DNA of 64,000 bases, from assembly GCF_000831645.3 (NCBI RefSeq), contig NZ_CP012559.1, positions 1,302,001 to 1,366,000 on the forward strand, given 5' to 3'. This DNA is from Companilactobacillus heilongjiangensis. GTDB taxonomy: Bacteria; Bacillota; Bacilli; Lactobacillales; Lactobacillaceae. This document shows, piece after piece, positions 45,301-54,301 of the stretch (the first letter of the stretch is position 1; every line of letters begins with the position of its first letter). The notes beneath the pieces were generated by a model that did no database searches, had not been told where the DNA came from, and saw only the letters and a list, made by a program, of their open reading frames with translations. The position numbers were made by a program, and so were the translations under genes.

Positions 45301-46141
45301 ATTAAATCAGGCCAAACAAATTTTAAATTCTGCTCCCCACGTTCTAGTCACTGCCAGTAATGGCTTTTCAATCGGTGAAGGTATCAATATTTTCCAAAAT
45401 AACGACGCTTTCCAAAAAGTCCTAGGCGATCTCATTCCCAAGTATCATTTTAATTCTATCCTTTCAGCATTATCATATCCGTATGATAATCTTTTGGATG
45501 CTTGGCAAGTCTGGGCTCGTTTAATAAATTATTTTGTTGGAAATTATCACATCAGTCCACAAATGCAATCTTTGAAACAATTACTAAAAAGCAAGGATTA
45601 TTTAATTGCCACATCTAATGGTGAATATCACTTTAATCTCGCCGGTTTCAATGACGAATCTGTTTTAGCTACTGAAGGTGATTGGGGAACGGTTCAGTGC
45701 TTTGGTTCACATGATAATAGACAAGAAATTAAGTCACTACCAATTGCTGAAAAAATTCTCGCTGCTGACAAAGAAAACAAGCTTACCTTTGACTCATTAC
45801 CTAAGTGTGAAACTTGCGGAAATATACTATTGCCTAATCTACCATTTAATGCAAAATATCTTAAAACCGTTCAAAGTCAAGATAAGTTTTCGGCCTTTCT
45901 AAATTCAACAATTTCTATGCATAACCCTTTAACTGTTTTAGAATTGGGCGTTGGACAAAATCATCCTAATTTGCGCAAACCGATATTCGACATGCTGGCA
46001 TTAGCTCCACAAGCCAATTATATTATCATCAATCGTGACCACATCGTTATTCCAGATTCAATTAAAAAGCAAACTATTGAATTTTCAGGAAATATTGAAG
46101 ATGTTTTGCGAGATCTTACAGCACCACAAAATACATTTTAA
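45290..46141 (+). CDS. Divergent second sirtuin-like protein
   Basis: The 283-residue protein is a paralogue of its upstream neighbour. It aligns along its length: VLVTASNGFSIGEG for the NAD loop, LIATSNGEYHF for TTNQD, TEGDWGTVQCFGS for IQGDHRFFQCS, CETCGNILLPN for the zinc pair, and LELGVGQNHPNLRKPIF for LGVGRMTPTFI. Key positions are changed (GGASGLSAAGG is reduced to ASNGFSIGEG, and the TTN-D motif is lost). The first Cys pair near FGSHD is also incomplete. It may be catalytically altered or a regulatory partner. Translation is coupled to the first gene. Confidence 0.78.
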   Translation: MTSKLNQAKQILNSAPHVLVTASNGFSIGEGINIFQNNDAFQKVLGDLIPKYHFNSILSALSYPYDNLLDAWQVWARLINYFVGNYHISPQMQSLKQLLKSKDYLIATSNGEYHFNLAGFNDESVLATEGDWGTVQCFGSHDNRQEIKSLPIAEKILAADKENKLTFDSLPKCETCGNILLPNLPFNAKYLKTVQSQDKFSAFLNSTISMHNPLTVLELGVGQNHPNLRKPIFDMLALAPQANYIIINRDHIVIPDSIKKQTIEFSGNIEDVLRDLTAPQNTF

Positions 46142-46142
46142 A

Positions 46143-46195
46143 AATAAATAACCATCTATTTTCAACCAATTTTAATGTAGGTCGAAAATAGATGG
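46143..46195. terminator. Bidirectional terminator after the sirtuin pair
   Basis: The arms AATAACCATCTATTTTC and GAAAATAGATGGTTATT are perfectly complementary with A/T flanks. It ends both the sirtuin operon and the minus-strand importer operon. Confidence 0.9.
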
Positions 46196-46227
46196 TTATT
46201 TGGGTTTTATTTACAATTACCTAAGTC

Positions 46228-47064
46228 TTAAATTAAATGACTTCTGTACTCGTTCAATACATCTGGCCAATCAGTTTGAATCGCATTGATTCCAAAATCT
46301 AGTGTTTTCGTCCAGCTTTGATCCATCCCTGACAATAGTGCTAAATTGTCGTCCAATCCGCCAAACAAAACATTCTTATCATTCAATCTGATACTGTTGC
46401 TAAGAAACATATAATCACCATTGCGATATTTATCAAAAGCCGGTGCATTAACTAGTTCAAAACGTAAACCTTTCTCAATAATTTCAAATCCAACAATATT
46501 CAAATTAGGATAATCAGCTAGAACTTCTAATTCCTCTACATTGGTGACAATCGGAAAATATAAATATTGCACCGAATGATTATTCAGTTTTTCTAAACAC
46601 TCACGTTTAACCGGTGATTTCAAGATAAAGTATTCTCGCATCACTTCATAATTATCTAGCTCTGGCAAGAACGTATCCCAATAATCCCATGATCGATCAA
46701 TATTTAAGAAGACATCACGATTTATATGGTTATAGAAATAATCGAACGTTTCGACAGACTTAGAAATCGTATCGCCTAAAGCATTTCTAAAATGTTTAGA
46801 GTTAATCTCAGTTGTCGAAAGCTCTTGAATATTACGATTCTCATCCAAAAGCCGTTCTTCTCCCCCATCGTGGAAAACGAAAAAGTCATTATCAGTCGAC
46901 ATAGAAATATCCATCTCAACAATATCAGCATGTTGCAATTGTGAAACTTTAACCGCATCGCTCGTATTCTCGATAATGTTTCCTCCATGTGAACCACGAT
47001 GAACGACGATTAAAAATTTGTTTTGGTGCAGCTTTTTTAAAAATTTTCTTTTGTTAACTTTCAT
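46228..47064 (-). CDS. Glycerophosphodiester phosphodiesterase family protein
   Basis: GDPD enzymes split glycerophosphodiesters into glycerol 3-phosphate and an alcohol. The 278-residue protein has HRGSHGGNIIENT (catalytic His and Glu), DIVEMDISMSTDNDFFVFHD (metal Glu and Asp, second His) and a C-terminal NAIQTDWPDVL. No signal peptide is visible, so it acts inside the cell. It overlaps the permease gene by 11 bp and is the last gene of the importer operon, which suggests that the imported substrate is a glycerophosphodiester. That link is inference. Confidence 0.88.
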   Translation of the reverse strand: MKVNKRKFLKKLHQNKFLIVVHRGSHGGNIIENTSDAVKVSQLQHADIVEMDISMSTDNDFFVFHDGGEERLLDENRNIQELSTTEINSKHFRNALGDTISKSVETFDYFYNHINRDVFLNIDRSWDYWDTFLPELDNYEVMREYFILKSPVKRECLEKLNNHSVQYLYFPIVTNVEELEVLADYPNLNIVGFEIIEKGLRFELVNAPAFDKYRNGDYMFLSNSIRLNDKNVLFGGLDDNLALLSGMDQSWTKTLDFGINAIQTDWPDVLNEYRSHLI

Positions 47065-48787
47065 GTTTTATCTTTCTACTAAATAGATTTCTCAGAACAT
47101 TTTTTCCGTCCGCATATACGAAAAAGAAAACTAGTGAATTAATCGTCATCAGTAAAACGGAATAAACAAAATTCAAGGCAATCCCCTCAATTCCTGATTC
47201 GGAACTGGAATTACTTCTGATAACGACCCCAACTGGTTTAGCAATCGGGTTATACAAAAAGACGGATAAATCATAATCACTTAATTTTCCATTGAAATTA
47301 ATTGCTAGCATGGCAAGAATCGTTGGCAAAATAATGGGTAAAACAATCTTGATATATGAATATAGTGGCTTTGCACCTAAAATTTTAGCTGCATCTTCTA
47401 AAGATTGATCAACACCATAATAAGATGCTTTCAAAAACCTAAACGTCTTTGGCATTAAGACAACCACATAAGCGATTAGCATAATTACTAACGAACCTGT
47501 CAAAACGTTATTGAACACAATCCCATGTGGATGGGAATATGTCATAACCAAACCCAAAGCAAACATTAAACCTGGAAAGACCCATGGTATATGAATCAAC
47601 ATTTCCAGCACCGTTGAAAATTTAGTTCGATGTTTAAAAATGAATCTAGCCACTACCATCATCAACAACACAACAATAATTGAAGCGGCTGTCGCATAAA
47701 ATACACTTGTCACAAATGGACGATAAGCCGTATCACTAGTCAAAATTAACCGATAATTGTCCAGACTAAAACTCTTCAAAGTTAAATGTCGCGATGAAAT
47801 TGTTTGGTAATCAGTAAATGAAAACAGCAAAACAATCAATAACGGCATAGTATTAATCAAGGCAAATGCATAGGCTGTGATATGTGTCAAAATATTTAAA
47901 AATTTGTTATGAATCTTAACCCGTTTTATGGTCGTTTTGACTTTAGAAATAGATAAAAAGTTTCCTTTGCGCTCATTTCTTTGAATTATATATAACAGTA
48001 CTAACTGCATCAATCCCAAGAAGAACGACAAAACCGCTGCTAAGGTTCTAGATGATGGCCTTTGTGTGAAGGTCAAAATCAACGGACTAATCGTTTCAAA
48101 TTGACGGCCTCCAATCATTAAAGGTGCTGCCATAGCCATCAAACCTGTTTGGAATAACAAAATTGTACATGTCAAAAAGATTGGTTTTAAAGTTGGAAAA
48201 ACTACTTTCAAAAGAATCTTGAAGTCCGTTTCTCCTAAACCCCGAGCGGCTTCAATCGTTTGATAATCAATATTCGTAAAAGCATTTCGAAAGAAGATCA
48301 TATAGGTCGATGTACAAGCAAATGACATCAAAAATAAAACCGCACCGTAACCACGAAACCAAGCTGGATTCATATGAGGAAAGATATTCAATAAGATTGT
48401 TGTAATAAAACCTCTGGAACCATAGGTAAACATATAACCATTAGCTAACATTACCCCACCAAATACCAAAGGAATCATATAAGCAACTTTGATCAGTTTA
48501 CGACCTTTAATCTCAAAATATTCTAAGAATAAAACTTCCAAAATACCAATGATGGTCGTCGTTATCGGTAAAGTTACTGCCAATAGAAATGAGTTCTTGA
48601 TTCCTCTGACAGCACGTTGAGAACTCACGATAGACTGTAATCTTTCGGTTGAAACACCATCAGCTGAGAAGAAAACTGATTTAATGATCGAAAAATTAGG
48701 AATAATGACAAAGGCTAGGATAAACCATAAGAACATTCCTAGAAAAAGTATGATCCCGAGATTCACTTTTTTTAATTTTGCCATCAT
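47054..48787 (-). CDS. ABC importer permease, two permease units fused
   Basis: The 577-residue protein has about twelve membrane segments in two similar halves, each carrying a binding-protein-dependent EAA loop. The first is EAARGLGETDFKILLKVVFP near residue 190. The second is EDAAKILGAKPLYSYIKIVLP near residue 480. This fused layout is typical of Fe3+/phosphonate/spermidine-type importers (FbpB-like). Its ATG overlaps the ATPase stop (ATGA). It forms the channel of the importer with the ATPase and binding protein. Confidence 0.92.
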   Translation of the reverse strand: MMAKLKKVNLGIILFLGMFLWFILAFVIIPNFSIIKSVFFSADGVSTERLQSIVSSQRAVRGIKNSFLLAVTLPITTTIIGILEVLFLEYFEIKGRKLIKVAYMIPLVFGGVMLANGYMFTYGSRGFITTILLNIFPHMNPAWFRGYGAVLFLMSFACTSTYMIFFRNAFTNIDYQTIEAARGLGETDFKILLKVVFPTLKPIFLTCTILLFQTGLMAMAAPLMIGGRQFETISPLILTFTQRPSSRTLAAVLSFFLGLMQLVLLYIIQRNERKGNFLSISKVKTTIKRVKIHNKFLNILTHITAYAFALINTMPLLIVLLFSFTDYQTISSRHLTLKSFSLDNYRLILTSDTAYRPFVTSVFYATAASIIVVLLMMVVARFIFKHRTKFSTVLEMLIHIPWVFPGLMFALGLVMTYSHPHGIVFNNVLTGSLVIMLIAYVVVLMPKTFRFLKASYYGVDQSLEDAAKILGAKPLYSYIKIVLPIILPTILAMLAINFNGKLSDYDLSVFLYNPIAKPVGVVIRSNSSSESGIEGIALNFVYSVLLMTINSLVFFFVYADGKNVLRNLFSRKIKHES

Positions 48788-49800
48788 AATTGAACCCCAT
48801 CAGCGTAATTTAGAACGTTATCCAAATTGATAAATACTGATACTTCATCGCCCAATTCGAATTCATCAGCGTTACTTTCACTTTGGAAAGACAAGAAGCG
48901 CACACCATTCACTTCAATTTTGTAATAAGCATACATCCCATAAAACTCTTTAGAAACGATTCGACCAGTAATCAAACTTCGTTTCTCTTTGGACAAATAA
49001 ACTTTTTCTGGACGAATATAAAATTTATTGGCGTGTTCAAAGTGTGATGAATTAAGTCCAATTTTTTCCAAATCAGTTTTCGAAAAATAATTAGCATCCC
49101 CAATAAATTTACAAACAAACTCTGTTGCGGACTGATTATAAATTTCATTTGGTGTTCCAATTTGATCTAAACGACCTTGATTAAAGACTGCAATTCGATC
49201 GGACAGCATTAATGCTTCTTCTTGATCATGCGTTACATAAACCATCGTGATATCATACTTCTTTTGGAAATCGCGAATGTCTTTGCGTAATGATTTTCTC
49301 AATTTAGCATCTAAGTTTGACAATGGCTCATCCATAACTAAAATTTTAGGTTTCTTAGCTAATGCACGAGCAATGGCCACACGCTGTTGCTGACCACCAG
49401 ACATATTTGAAACATTCTTTGCCAATTGTTCTTCAGTCAAGTCAACCATTTCTGCCAGTTCAGCAACTCGTTTCTCAATATAATCTTTCGATTGTTTTTC
49501 AACCTTTAATCCGAAAGCAATATTTTCATACGCGGACATACTGGGAAATAAGGCATAACTTTGGAAAACCATCCCCACTTGTCGTTCATGAACTGGAACA
49601 TCAGTTATATCTTTATCATCAATCGTAATTACACCGTGGCTAGTCTTTAAAAAACCAGCTAAAGCTCGTAATGTTGTGGTTTTACCACAACCGGAGGGAC
49701 CAAGCAAGGTAAAAAACTCGCCTTCTTTTACATCAAAAGTTAAATTAGGAATTGCAACAAAATCGTCATATTTAATTTGAATATTTTTAAACGTAATCAT
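48784..49800 (-). CDS. ABC importer ATPase
   Basis: The 338-residue protein has Walker A GPSGCGKTT (about 34-42), the signature SGGQQQRVAIARAL, Walker B ILVMDEPLSNLD, and the H-loop VTHDQEEAL. A C-terminal TOBE-type domain follows from about 240. It belongs to the MalK/PotA/FbpC group that energises importers. It lies 13 bp after the binding protein gene. Confidence 0.93.
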   Translation of the reverse strand: MITFKNIQIKYDDFVAIPNLTFDVKEGEFFTLLGPSGCGKTTTLRALAGFLKTSHGVITIDDKDITDVPVHERQVGMVFQSYALFPSMSAYENIAFGLKVEKQSKDYIEKRVAELAEMVDLTEEQLAKNVSNMSGGQQQRVAIARALAKKPKILVMDEPLSNLDAKLRKSLRKDIRDFQKKYDITMVYVTHDQEEALMLSDRIAVFNQGRLDQIGTPNEIYNQSATEFVCKFIGDANYFSKTDLEKIGLNSSHFEHANKFYIRPEKVYLSKEKRSLITGRIVSKEFYGMYAYYKIEVNGVRFLSFQSESNADEFELGDEVSVFINLDNVLNYADGVQL

Positions 49801-49813
49801 GACATTCTTTCCC

Positions 49814-50887
49814 CTACTTCAAAATATTCAATTCAATGTTTTCATCCCACTTAGCTAGATGATCATTCACAAATTCATAATCAAGGTTTTGTGGTGTAGT
49901 TTCCTTCATTACTTCTTTAACTCGTTTGTTCATTGATGATTGAGCATCCTTATTTACTGGAGCTGTTCCGAATTTCTCAGCCCATTTACCTTGAAATTCT
50001 GCTGTTCCTAGCCAATCAACAAACTTCTTAGCACTGGCACTGACATGCTTCTTCTTCAAAATACCAACTTGTTCAACTGTTTGTGGTACCCCATAAGGAG
50101 GATTTACAATGCCCAACTTAACTCCAAGCTTTTGTTCAACAACAGGAATATTACTCAAGAATGTATATGAATAATCAACATCACCGTTTGCTAAGGCCGC
50201 TACTTCTGTTTGACCCTCAGACAAAATTGCTCCATTTTTAAAGAACTTATCTAACTCATTCCAACCTTTATTAGAAATACCCAACTTACCATCTTTATCT
50301 TTATGGTTCATTAGTTGTGTATAGACAACAGCATTGGCAGTTGCTCCACCCAGGTTAGTTGGTACGATATACTTTCCTTTCAAACTACTTGTTGTATAAA
50401 GATCTTTCCAAGATTTGATTACTTTATTTTTTTTGATTTTTTCAGAATTGTAAATCATGAATACACGTTGTTCTGATAATGGTGAAAATTTTGAATCCTT
50501 GTCGATCAATTTCTTATCAACTTTATCAAGCCACTTAGGAGAGTAGGCTGAAAGCATGCCCTTTTTCTTAAGTGTTGTGAACATCATTTGGTTCATACCG
50601 AAAGTTACATCGGCAACTGGTGCATCTTTTTCAGCAATAAGACGATTGAACAAGTCATTACCACCAAGATCAACAACTTCCAATTTAAAGCCTTTCTTTT
50701 TGGCTTCTTCTTTCAGGAAGTCCCCACGTCCGTTACTGACTGAGTTAGAATAAACGACAACTTTCTCGTTCTTCTCCCCTTTAGACGTATTCTTACTTGC
50801 GCTTTGGCTAGTTTTGTTGGCCCCACAACCTGCCAAAATACCTAAAAATAATGCAGAAACAAAGAATATTTTAAAAATGTTCTTCAC
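49814..50887 (-). CDS. ABC importer substrate-binding lipoprotein
   Basis: From GTG 50887 (GGGAG 8 bases upstream) it is 357 residues with a lipoprotein signal peptide ending in the lipobox LAGC (Cys near residue 21). The mature part is a two-lobed binding protein of the Fe3+/2-aminoethylphosphonate type (ADVTFGMNQMMFTTLKKKG, GKYIVPTNLGGATANAVVY, PYGVPQTVEQVGILKKKH). It is anchored outside the membrane and delivers the ligand to the permease. The open frame upstream to 50929 lacks a ribosome site. The ligand is unknown; the GDPD in the operon suggests a glycerophosphodiester. Confidence 0.9.
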   Translation of the reverse strand: MKNIFKIFFVSALFLGILAGCGANKTSQSASKNTSKGEKNEKVVVYSNSVSNGRGDFLKEEAKKKGFKLEVVDLGGNDLFNRLIAEKDAPVADVTFGMNQMMFTTLKKKGMLSAYSPKWLDKVDKKLIDKDSKFSPLSEQRVFMIYNSEKIKKNKVIKSWKDLYTTSSLKGKYIVPTNLGGATANAVVYTQLMNHKDKDGKLGISNKGWNELDKFFKNGAILSEGQTEVAALANGDVDYSYTFLSNIPVVEQKLGVKLGIVNPPYGVPQTVEQVGILKKKHVSASAKKFVDWLGTAEFQGKWAEKFGTAPVNKDAQSSMNKRVKEVMKETTPQNLDYEFVNDHLAKWDENIELNILK

Positions 50888-50931
50888 AATCTGTTCTCCC
50901 TTATAATGTTTCAATATTTTTTCACCCAAAA

Positions 50932-50945
50932 TTGAAACGTTTTAA
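50932..50945. promoter_or_regulatory. LacI-type palindromic operator
   Basis: TTGAAACGTTTTAA is a 14 bp near-perfect palindrome centred on CG, the form of operator bound by LacI-family regulators. A related sequence (TTGAAACATTATAA on the minus strand) lies about 30 bp nearer the binding protein gene, around 50902-50915. The pair sits between the importer operon and the divergent LacI-type regulator. Confidence 0.65.
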
Positions 50946-50961
50946 TTTTAGATGATATAAT
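50932..50961 (+). promoter_or_regulatory. Candidate promoter of the LacI/solute-binding regulator
   Basis: The -35 TTGAAA (50932-50937) and perfect -10 TATAAT (50956-50961) are 18 bp apart. The -35 lies inside the palindromic operator, so the regulator probably represses its own gene. Confidence 0.55.
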
Positions 50962-51057
50962 CATTATATGGAAATTCTCTCAGTCTTCAATCATATTAAT
51001 GTAAAGATTGTGTAAATTTTTCAAAAAGCCTATTATACTAGCCTTCGGGAGGCCAAT

Positions 51058-53118
51058 ATGAGTAATGCAACCATCAGTGATATTGCAAAAAAAGCTAACG
51101 TCAGCATTGGAACTGTCTCAAATGTTCTAAACAAAAAAGGTAATGTCAAAATTGAAACCATTCGTAAAGTTGAAGAAGCTGCGAAACTACTCAGTTATGT
51201 TCGAAACACCAATGCCCTATCGATTCGCCAAAAGGAGTCGACAATCGTCGCATTGGTAATGCCACAGTTAAATGACCTGACTAGTGCGCTATATACTAAC
51301 CTCTATCACGAACTAATCTTACGTAATTTAACGTTGCAACTATACGAGACCAATTCAAATATCGAAACAGAACGTGAATGCTACCAACAAATCAATCAAC
51401 AGAATTGTCGGGCTGTATTTGTTGTGAATCCAATTGATTCAATCGAAAATCTTAAATCATGGTTAGATGATTCATCTGAGCTTTTTGTTCTATCACCTTC
51501 GTCGGAAAATCTGAAATTTGATTTATCAAAAATAACCAAAAAAATAGACAACGAAAGAATTTTCGTCGTCAAAGATGATTTGACATTTGGCTTTTACAAG
51601 TATTTCAAAGATTACAAAATCATCAAAAACAGAATGAATATTATTTATCAGGAGCTCAAAACTAATGATAATTTAACCATCTTAGTGTTTGATGATAAGC
51701 TAGCCAGTCGTATTTCAACAATCTTGGAAAATATGCCTGATAAAAATATCAAGATTATCTTATTAACTTCTAAGAACATCGTTTCATTCAAACAGAGTGA
51801 GAATAAATATGTCTTTCATTACTCTGCCAACAAGATTGCTCTAGACTTTCTGAGTTTGCTTGATTCCCCCGCCACTAAAGCCATAAATATTTACCAGACC
51901 AACTATCAGCTGTTCCAAAATAATTCGAATAATACCTCGATTGATTTATTGATGCTAGAAACACCCTTTTCCAAAATATTAACCGGTTTGGCTGATGATT
52001 TTTACAGCAAGTATCACATCAAAGTAACTATCCATACGAAGAGTTTCAGTGAGATGCGAACAATTCTTGCTTCTGGAAAACTGACTGATTACGATTTAAT
52101 TAGACTCGATATTAGTGATTTCAACTGGTACGGTCGAAAAATATTCCAATCATTAGAAAATCAGCCTGGTTTACAACCGATAATTTCTAAACTAGATAAT
52201 TGGCATAAATATATTTATTTGGACAAAGTACCTTATTCAATTCCATTGGATCCAAGTGTTCAAATGATGCTTTACCAAAAGGATGTCTTCAACAATTCCA
52301 TTCTTCAAAAACAATTTGCGGAAAAATATGACACGGAATTACTTCCACCAACAACTTATTCTGAGTTGGCTGATTTTTCTGAATTTTTGACTAATTTGAA
52401 TATTCCAGAAAAGAATAATTACTATCCGTTATCACTAATCGACAGCGCTGGCACACTAATTGCTTCAGAGTTTTTACCATACTATCATTCAATTGGTGGC
52501 AAGATAGAATATCGTGAAGGATTGTTCCACTTCAACGCTGAGGAATTCATTCAAACATATAATTTATATCAGAAAATTAGATTACAAAGTAAAATCGAAA
52601 ACAAATCATGGTGGGATTCTGAAACGATCGACTTTGACAACAAGAAAACTGCTTTAGTCATTGGATTTACTAATCATCTGAATAATATCGATCAAACACA
52701 ATATGGCATTGCCCCTATCCCTGGAAACAAACCGGCCCTAGGTGGTGGTGTAATCGGGATTGGTAAATCATCGAAAAAGGTTACTGAGTCAATATTATTT
52801 TTACAATGGTTATATCAATATCAAATTCAACATGAAATTGCCTTAATGGGTGGCGATGTACCCGCAACTGATTTGTTCTTCGAACGAGAAATATATGAGC
52901 AATTCCCATTCTTATCCTATTCGACAGAACTCTATTCAACTGGGGTCAGAAAAACCAAGGTAGGTCAAAATCAGCCTATAAACACTCTGTTATTTGAAAA
53001 AATAATTGGAACTGAAGTTTATAACGGTATTCAAAATACACTTGATGCAACCGATGTTTTGATAAATATCAATAACACTTTAATAAAGAATATCTTTAGA
53101 ATAATTGATAATAATTAG
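51058..53118 (+). CDS. LacI-family regulator fused to an extra solute-binding domain
   Basis: The 686-residue protein is twice the size of a LacI regulator. Residues 1-55 are a clear LacI DNA-binding domain (TISDIAKKANVSIGTVSNVLN). About 60-300 resemble the LacI ligand domain (ESTIVALVMPQLNDL). About 300-680 resemble a MalE/UgpB-type extracellular binding protein but without a signal peptide: LLPPTTYSELADFSEFL, YGIAPIPGNKPALGGGVIGIG, ILFLQWLYQ and LMGGDVPA. It would be a cytoplasmic DNA-binding sensor with two binding folds. GGAGG lies before the ATG. It is divergent from the importer operon, its likely target, and probably senses the imported compound. Confidence 0.87.
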   Translation: MSNATISDIAKKANVSIGTVSNVLNKKGNVKIETIRKVEEAAKLLSYVRNTNALSIRQKESTIVALVMPQLNDLTSALYTNLYHELILRNLTLQLYETNSNIETERECYQQINQQNCRAVFVVNPIDSIENLKSWLDDSSELFVLSPSSENLKFDLSKITKKIDNERIFVVKDDLTFGFYKYFKDYKIIKNRMNIIYQELKTNDNLTILVFDDKLASRISTILENMPDKNIKIILLTSKNIVSFKQSENKYVFHYSANKIALDFLSLLDSPATKAINIYQTNYQLFQNNSNNTSIDLLMLETPFSKILTGLADDFYSKYHIKVTIHTKSFSEMRTILASGKLTDYDLIRLDISDFNWYGRKIFQSLENQPGLQPIISKLDNWHKYIYLDKVPYSIPLDPSVQMMLYQKDVFNNSILQKQFAEKYDTELLPPTTYSELADFSEFLTNLNIPEKNNYYPLSLIDSAGTLIASEFLPYYHSIGGKIEYREGLFHFNAEEFIQTYNLYQKIRLQSKIENKSWWDSETIDFDNKKTALVIGFTNHLNNIDQTQYGIAPIPGNKPALGGGVIGIGKSSKKVTESILFLQWLYQYQIQHEIALMGGDVPATDLFFEREIYEQFPFLSYSTELYSTGVRKTKVGQNQPINTLLFEKIIGTEVYNGIQNTLDATDVLININNTLIKNIFRIIDNN

Positions 53119-53128
53119 TAACTTCATA

Positions 53129-53164
53129 TTTGACTCTTTCAATAATAATTGAAGGAGTTTTTTT
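53129..53164 (+). terminator. Terminator after the LacI fusion gene
   Basis: The stem GACTCTTTCAAT / ATTGAAGGAGTT is followed by seven T, 10 bp after the stop. Confidence 0.88.
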
Positions 53165-53242
53165 GATGGCTGCCCTTATCCTTGAGTAACCGTTTGCATT
53201 GGAATATTATTAAATAGTATGAATAATTAGGAGGTTGAGGAT

Positions 53243-54238
53243 ATGTATTCTGCTTCAGAAGATCGTTATAAAAATAATTCTGTTCGTCATGCTGGTCAAA
53301 CTGGTTTAATGTTGCCACCTATTTCTTTAGGATTATGGCGCCATTTTGGTAGTGCCGACCCATTGAGTGACAGACGTGATGTGATTTTACATGCTTTTGA
53401 TAAAGGAGTTTTCCACTTTGATGTTGCTAATCATTATGGCGATGGTCAAGTTGGTTTTGGTAGTTCCGAACAATTGCTAGGTCAAATTTTGAAAGATGAT
53501 TTAAAACCTTACCGTGATGAATTAGTCATTTCAACTAAGGTTGGCTATGAAATCCACGATGGTCCTTACGGAATTGGGACTTCTCGTAAATCCTTAATTC
53601 AAGGCATCAACGATTCATTACAACGTTTAAATTTGGACTATGTCGACATTTATTATGCACACCGTTACGATGACACAACTCCAATTGAAGAAACCGTTCG
53701 CGCATTGGATGACATCGTTCGTTCCGGTAAAGCTTTATACGTTGGTGTTTCTAACTATGAAGTGCCTGAATTAAAGAAAGCTATTGCCTTATTCAAACAA
53801 CTTGGTACACCATTTGTCTTAGATCAAATGAGTATGAACTTATTGAATGACCATGTTGAAACAAGCGGTATTGCTCAAGTACTTAAAGATAATGGTGCTG
53901 GTGTAATTGCTTATGGCCCTCTTTGTGAAGGTTTATTATCTGACCGTTATCTTGGCGGAATCTCAAGCGACTACAAGATTCACCACACTAACGCAAGCCT
54001 CTTGGACAATGGCCCTGAAGCTTTGGTTGCCAAATTGAACAATCTAAATGATATTGCTAAAGGCCGTGACCAAACACTTAGCCAAATGTCACTTGCTTGG
54101 TTATTGCGTGATCCAGTTGTTGCCAGTGTTATCATTGGAACGACTAGCAACAAACACTTGGATGAAAATCTCAAAGCATTAGATAACCTTGAATTCTCAA
54201 CTGATGAAATTGAACAAATCAATAAACTGATCAAGTAA
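53243..54238 (+). CDS. Aldo/keto reductase
   Basis: An NAD(P)H-dependent oxidoreductase of the YghZ/L-glyceraldehyde 3-phosphate reductase group. The 331-residue TIM barrel has the catalytic tetrad in FDVANHYGDG (Asp, Tyr), ISTKVGYE (Lys) and YYAHRYDD (His), plus GVSNYEVPEL and the cofactor segment SVIIGTTSNKHLDENL. AGGAGG lies upstream. It is transcribed alone. The substrate is uncertain. Confidence 0.92.
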   Translation: MYSASEDRYKNNSVRHAGQTGLMLPPISLGLWRHFGSADPLSDRRDVILHAFDKGVFHFDVANHYGDGQVGFGSSEQLLGQILKDDLKPYRDELVISTKVGYEIHDGPYGIGTSRKSLIQGINDSLQRLNLDYVDIYYAHRYDDTTPIEETVRALDDIVRSGKALYVGVSNYEVPELKKAIALFKQLGTPFVLDQMSMNLLNDHVETSGIAQVLKDNGAGVIAYGPLCEGLLSDRYLGGISSDYKIHHTNASLLDNGPEALVAKLNNLNDIAKGRDQTLSQMSLAWLLRDPVVASVIIGTTSNKHLDENLKALDNLEFSTDEIEQINKLIK

Positions 54239-54284
54239 AAAAATGAATCCTAAACTGAATTTCAGTCTAAGGATTCATTTTTTT
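54237..54284. terminator. Terminator shared by the reductase and a Cof phosphatase
   Basis: The arms AAAATGAATCCTAAACTG and CAGTCTAAGGATTCATTTT form a strong hairpin with A and T tracts on both sides between convergent genes. Confidence 0.9.
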
Positions 54285-54301
54285 TGTATCCGTTTTTACT
54301 T

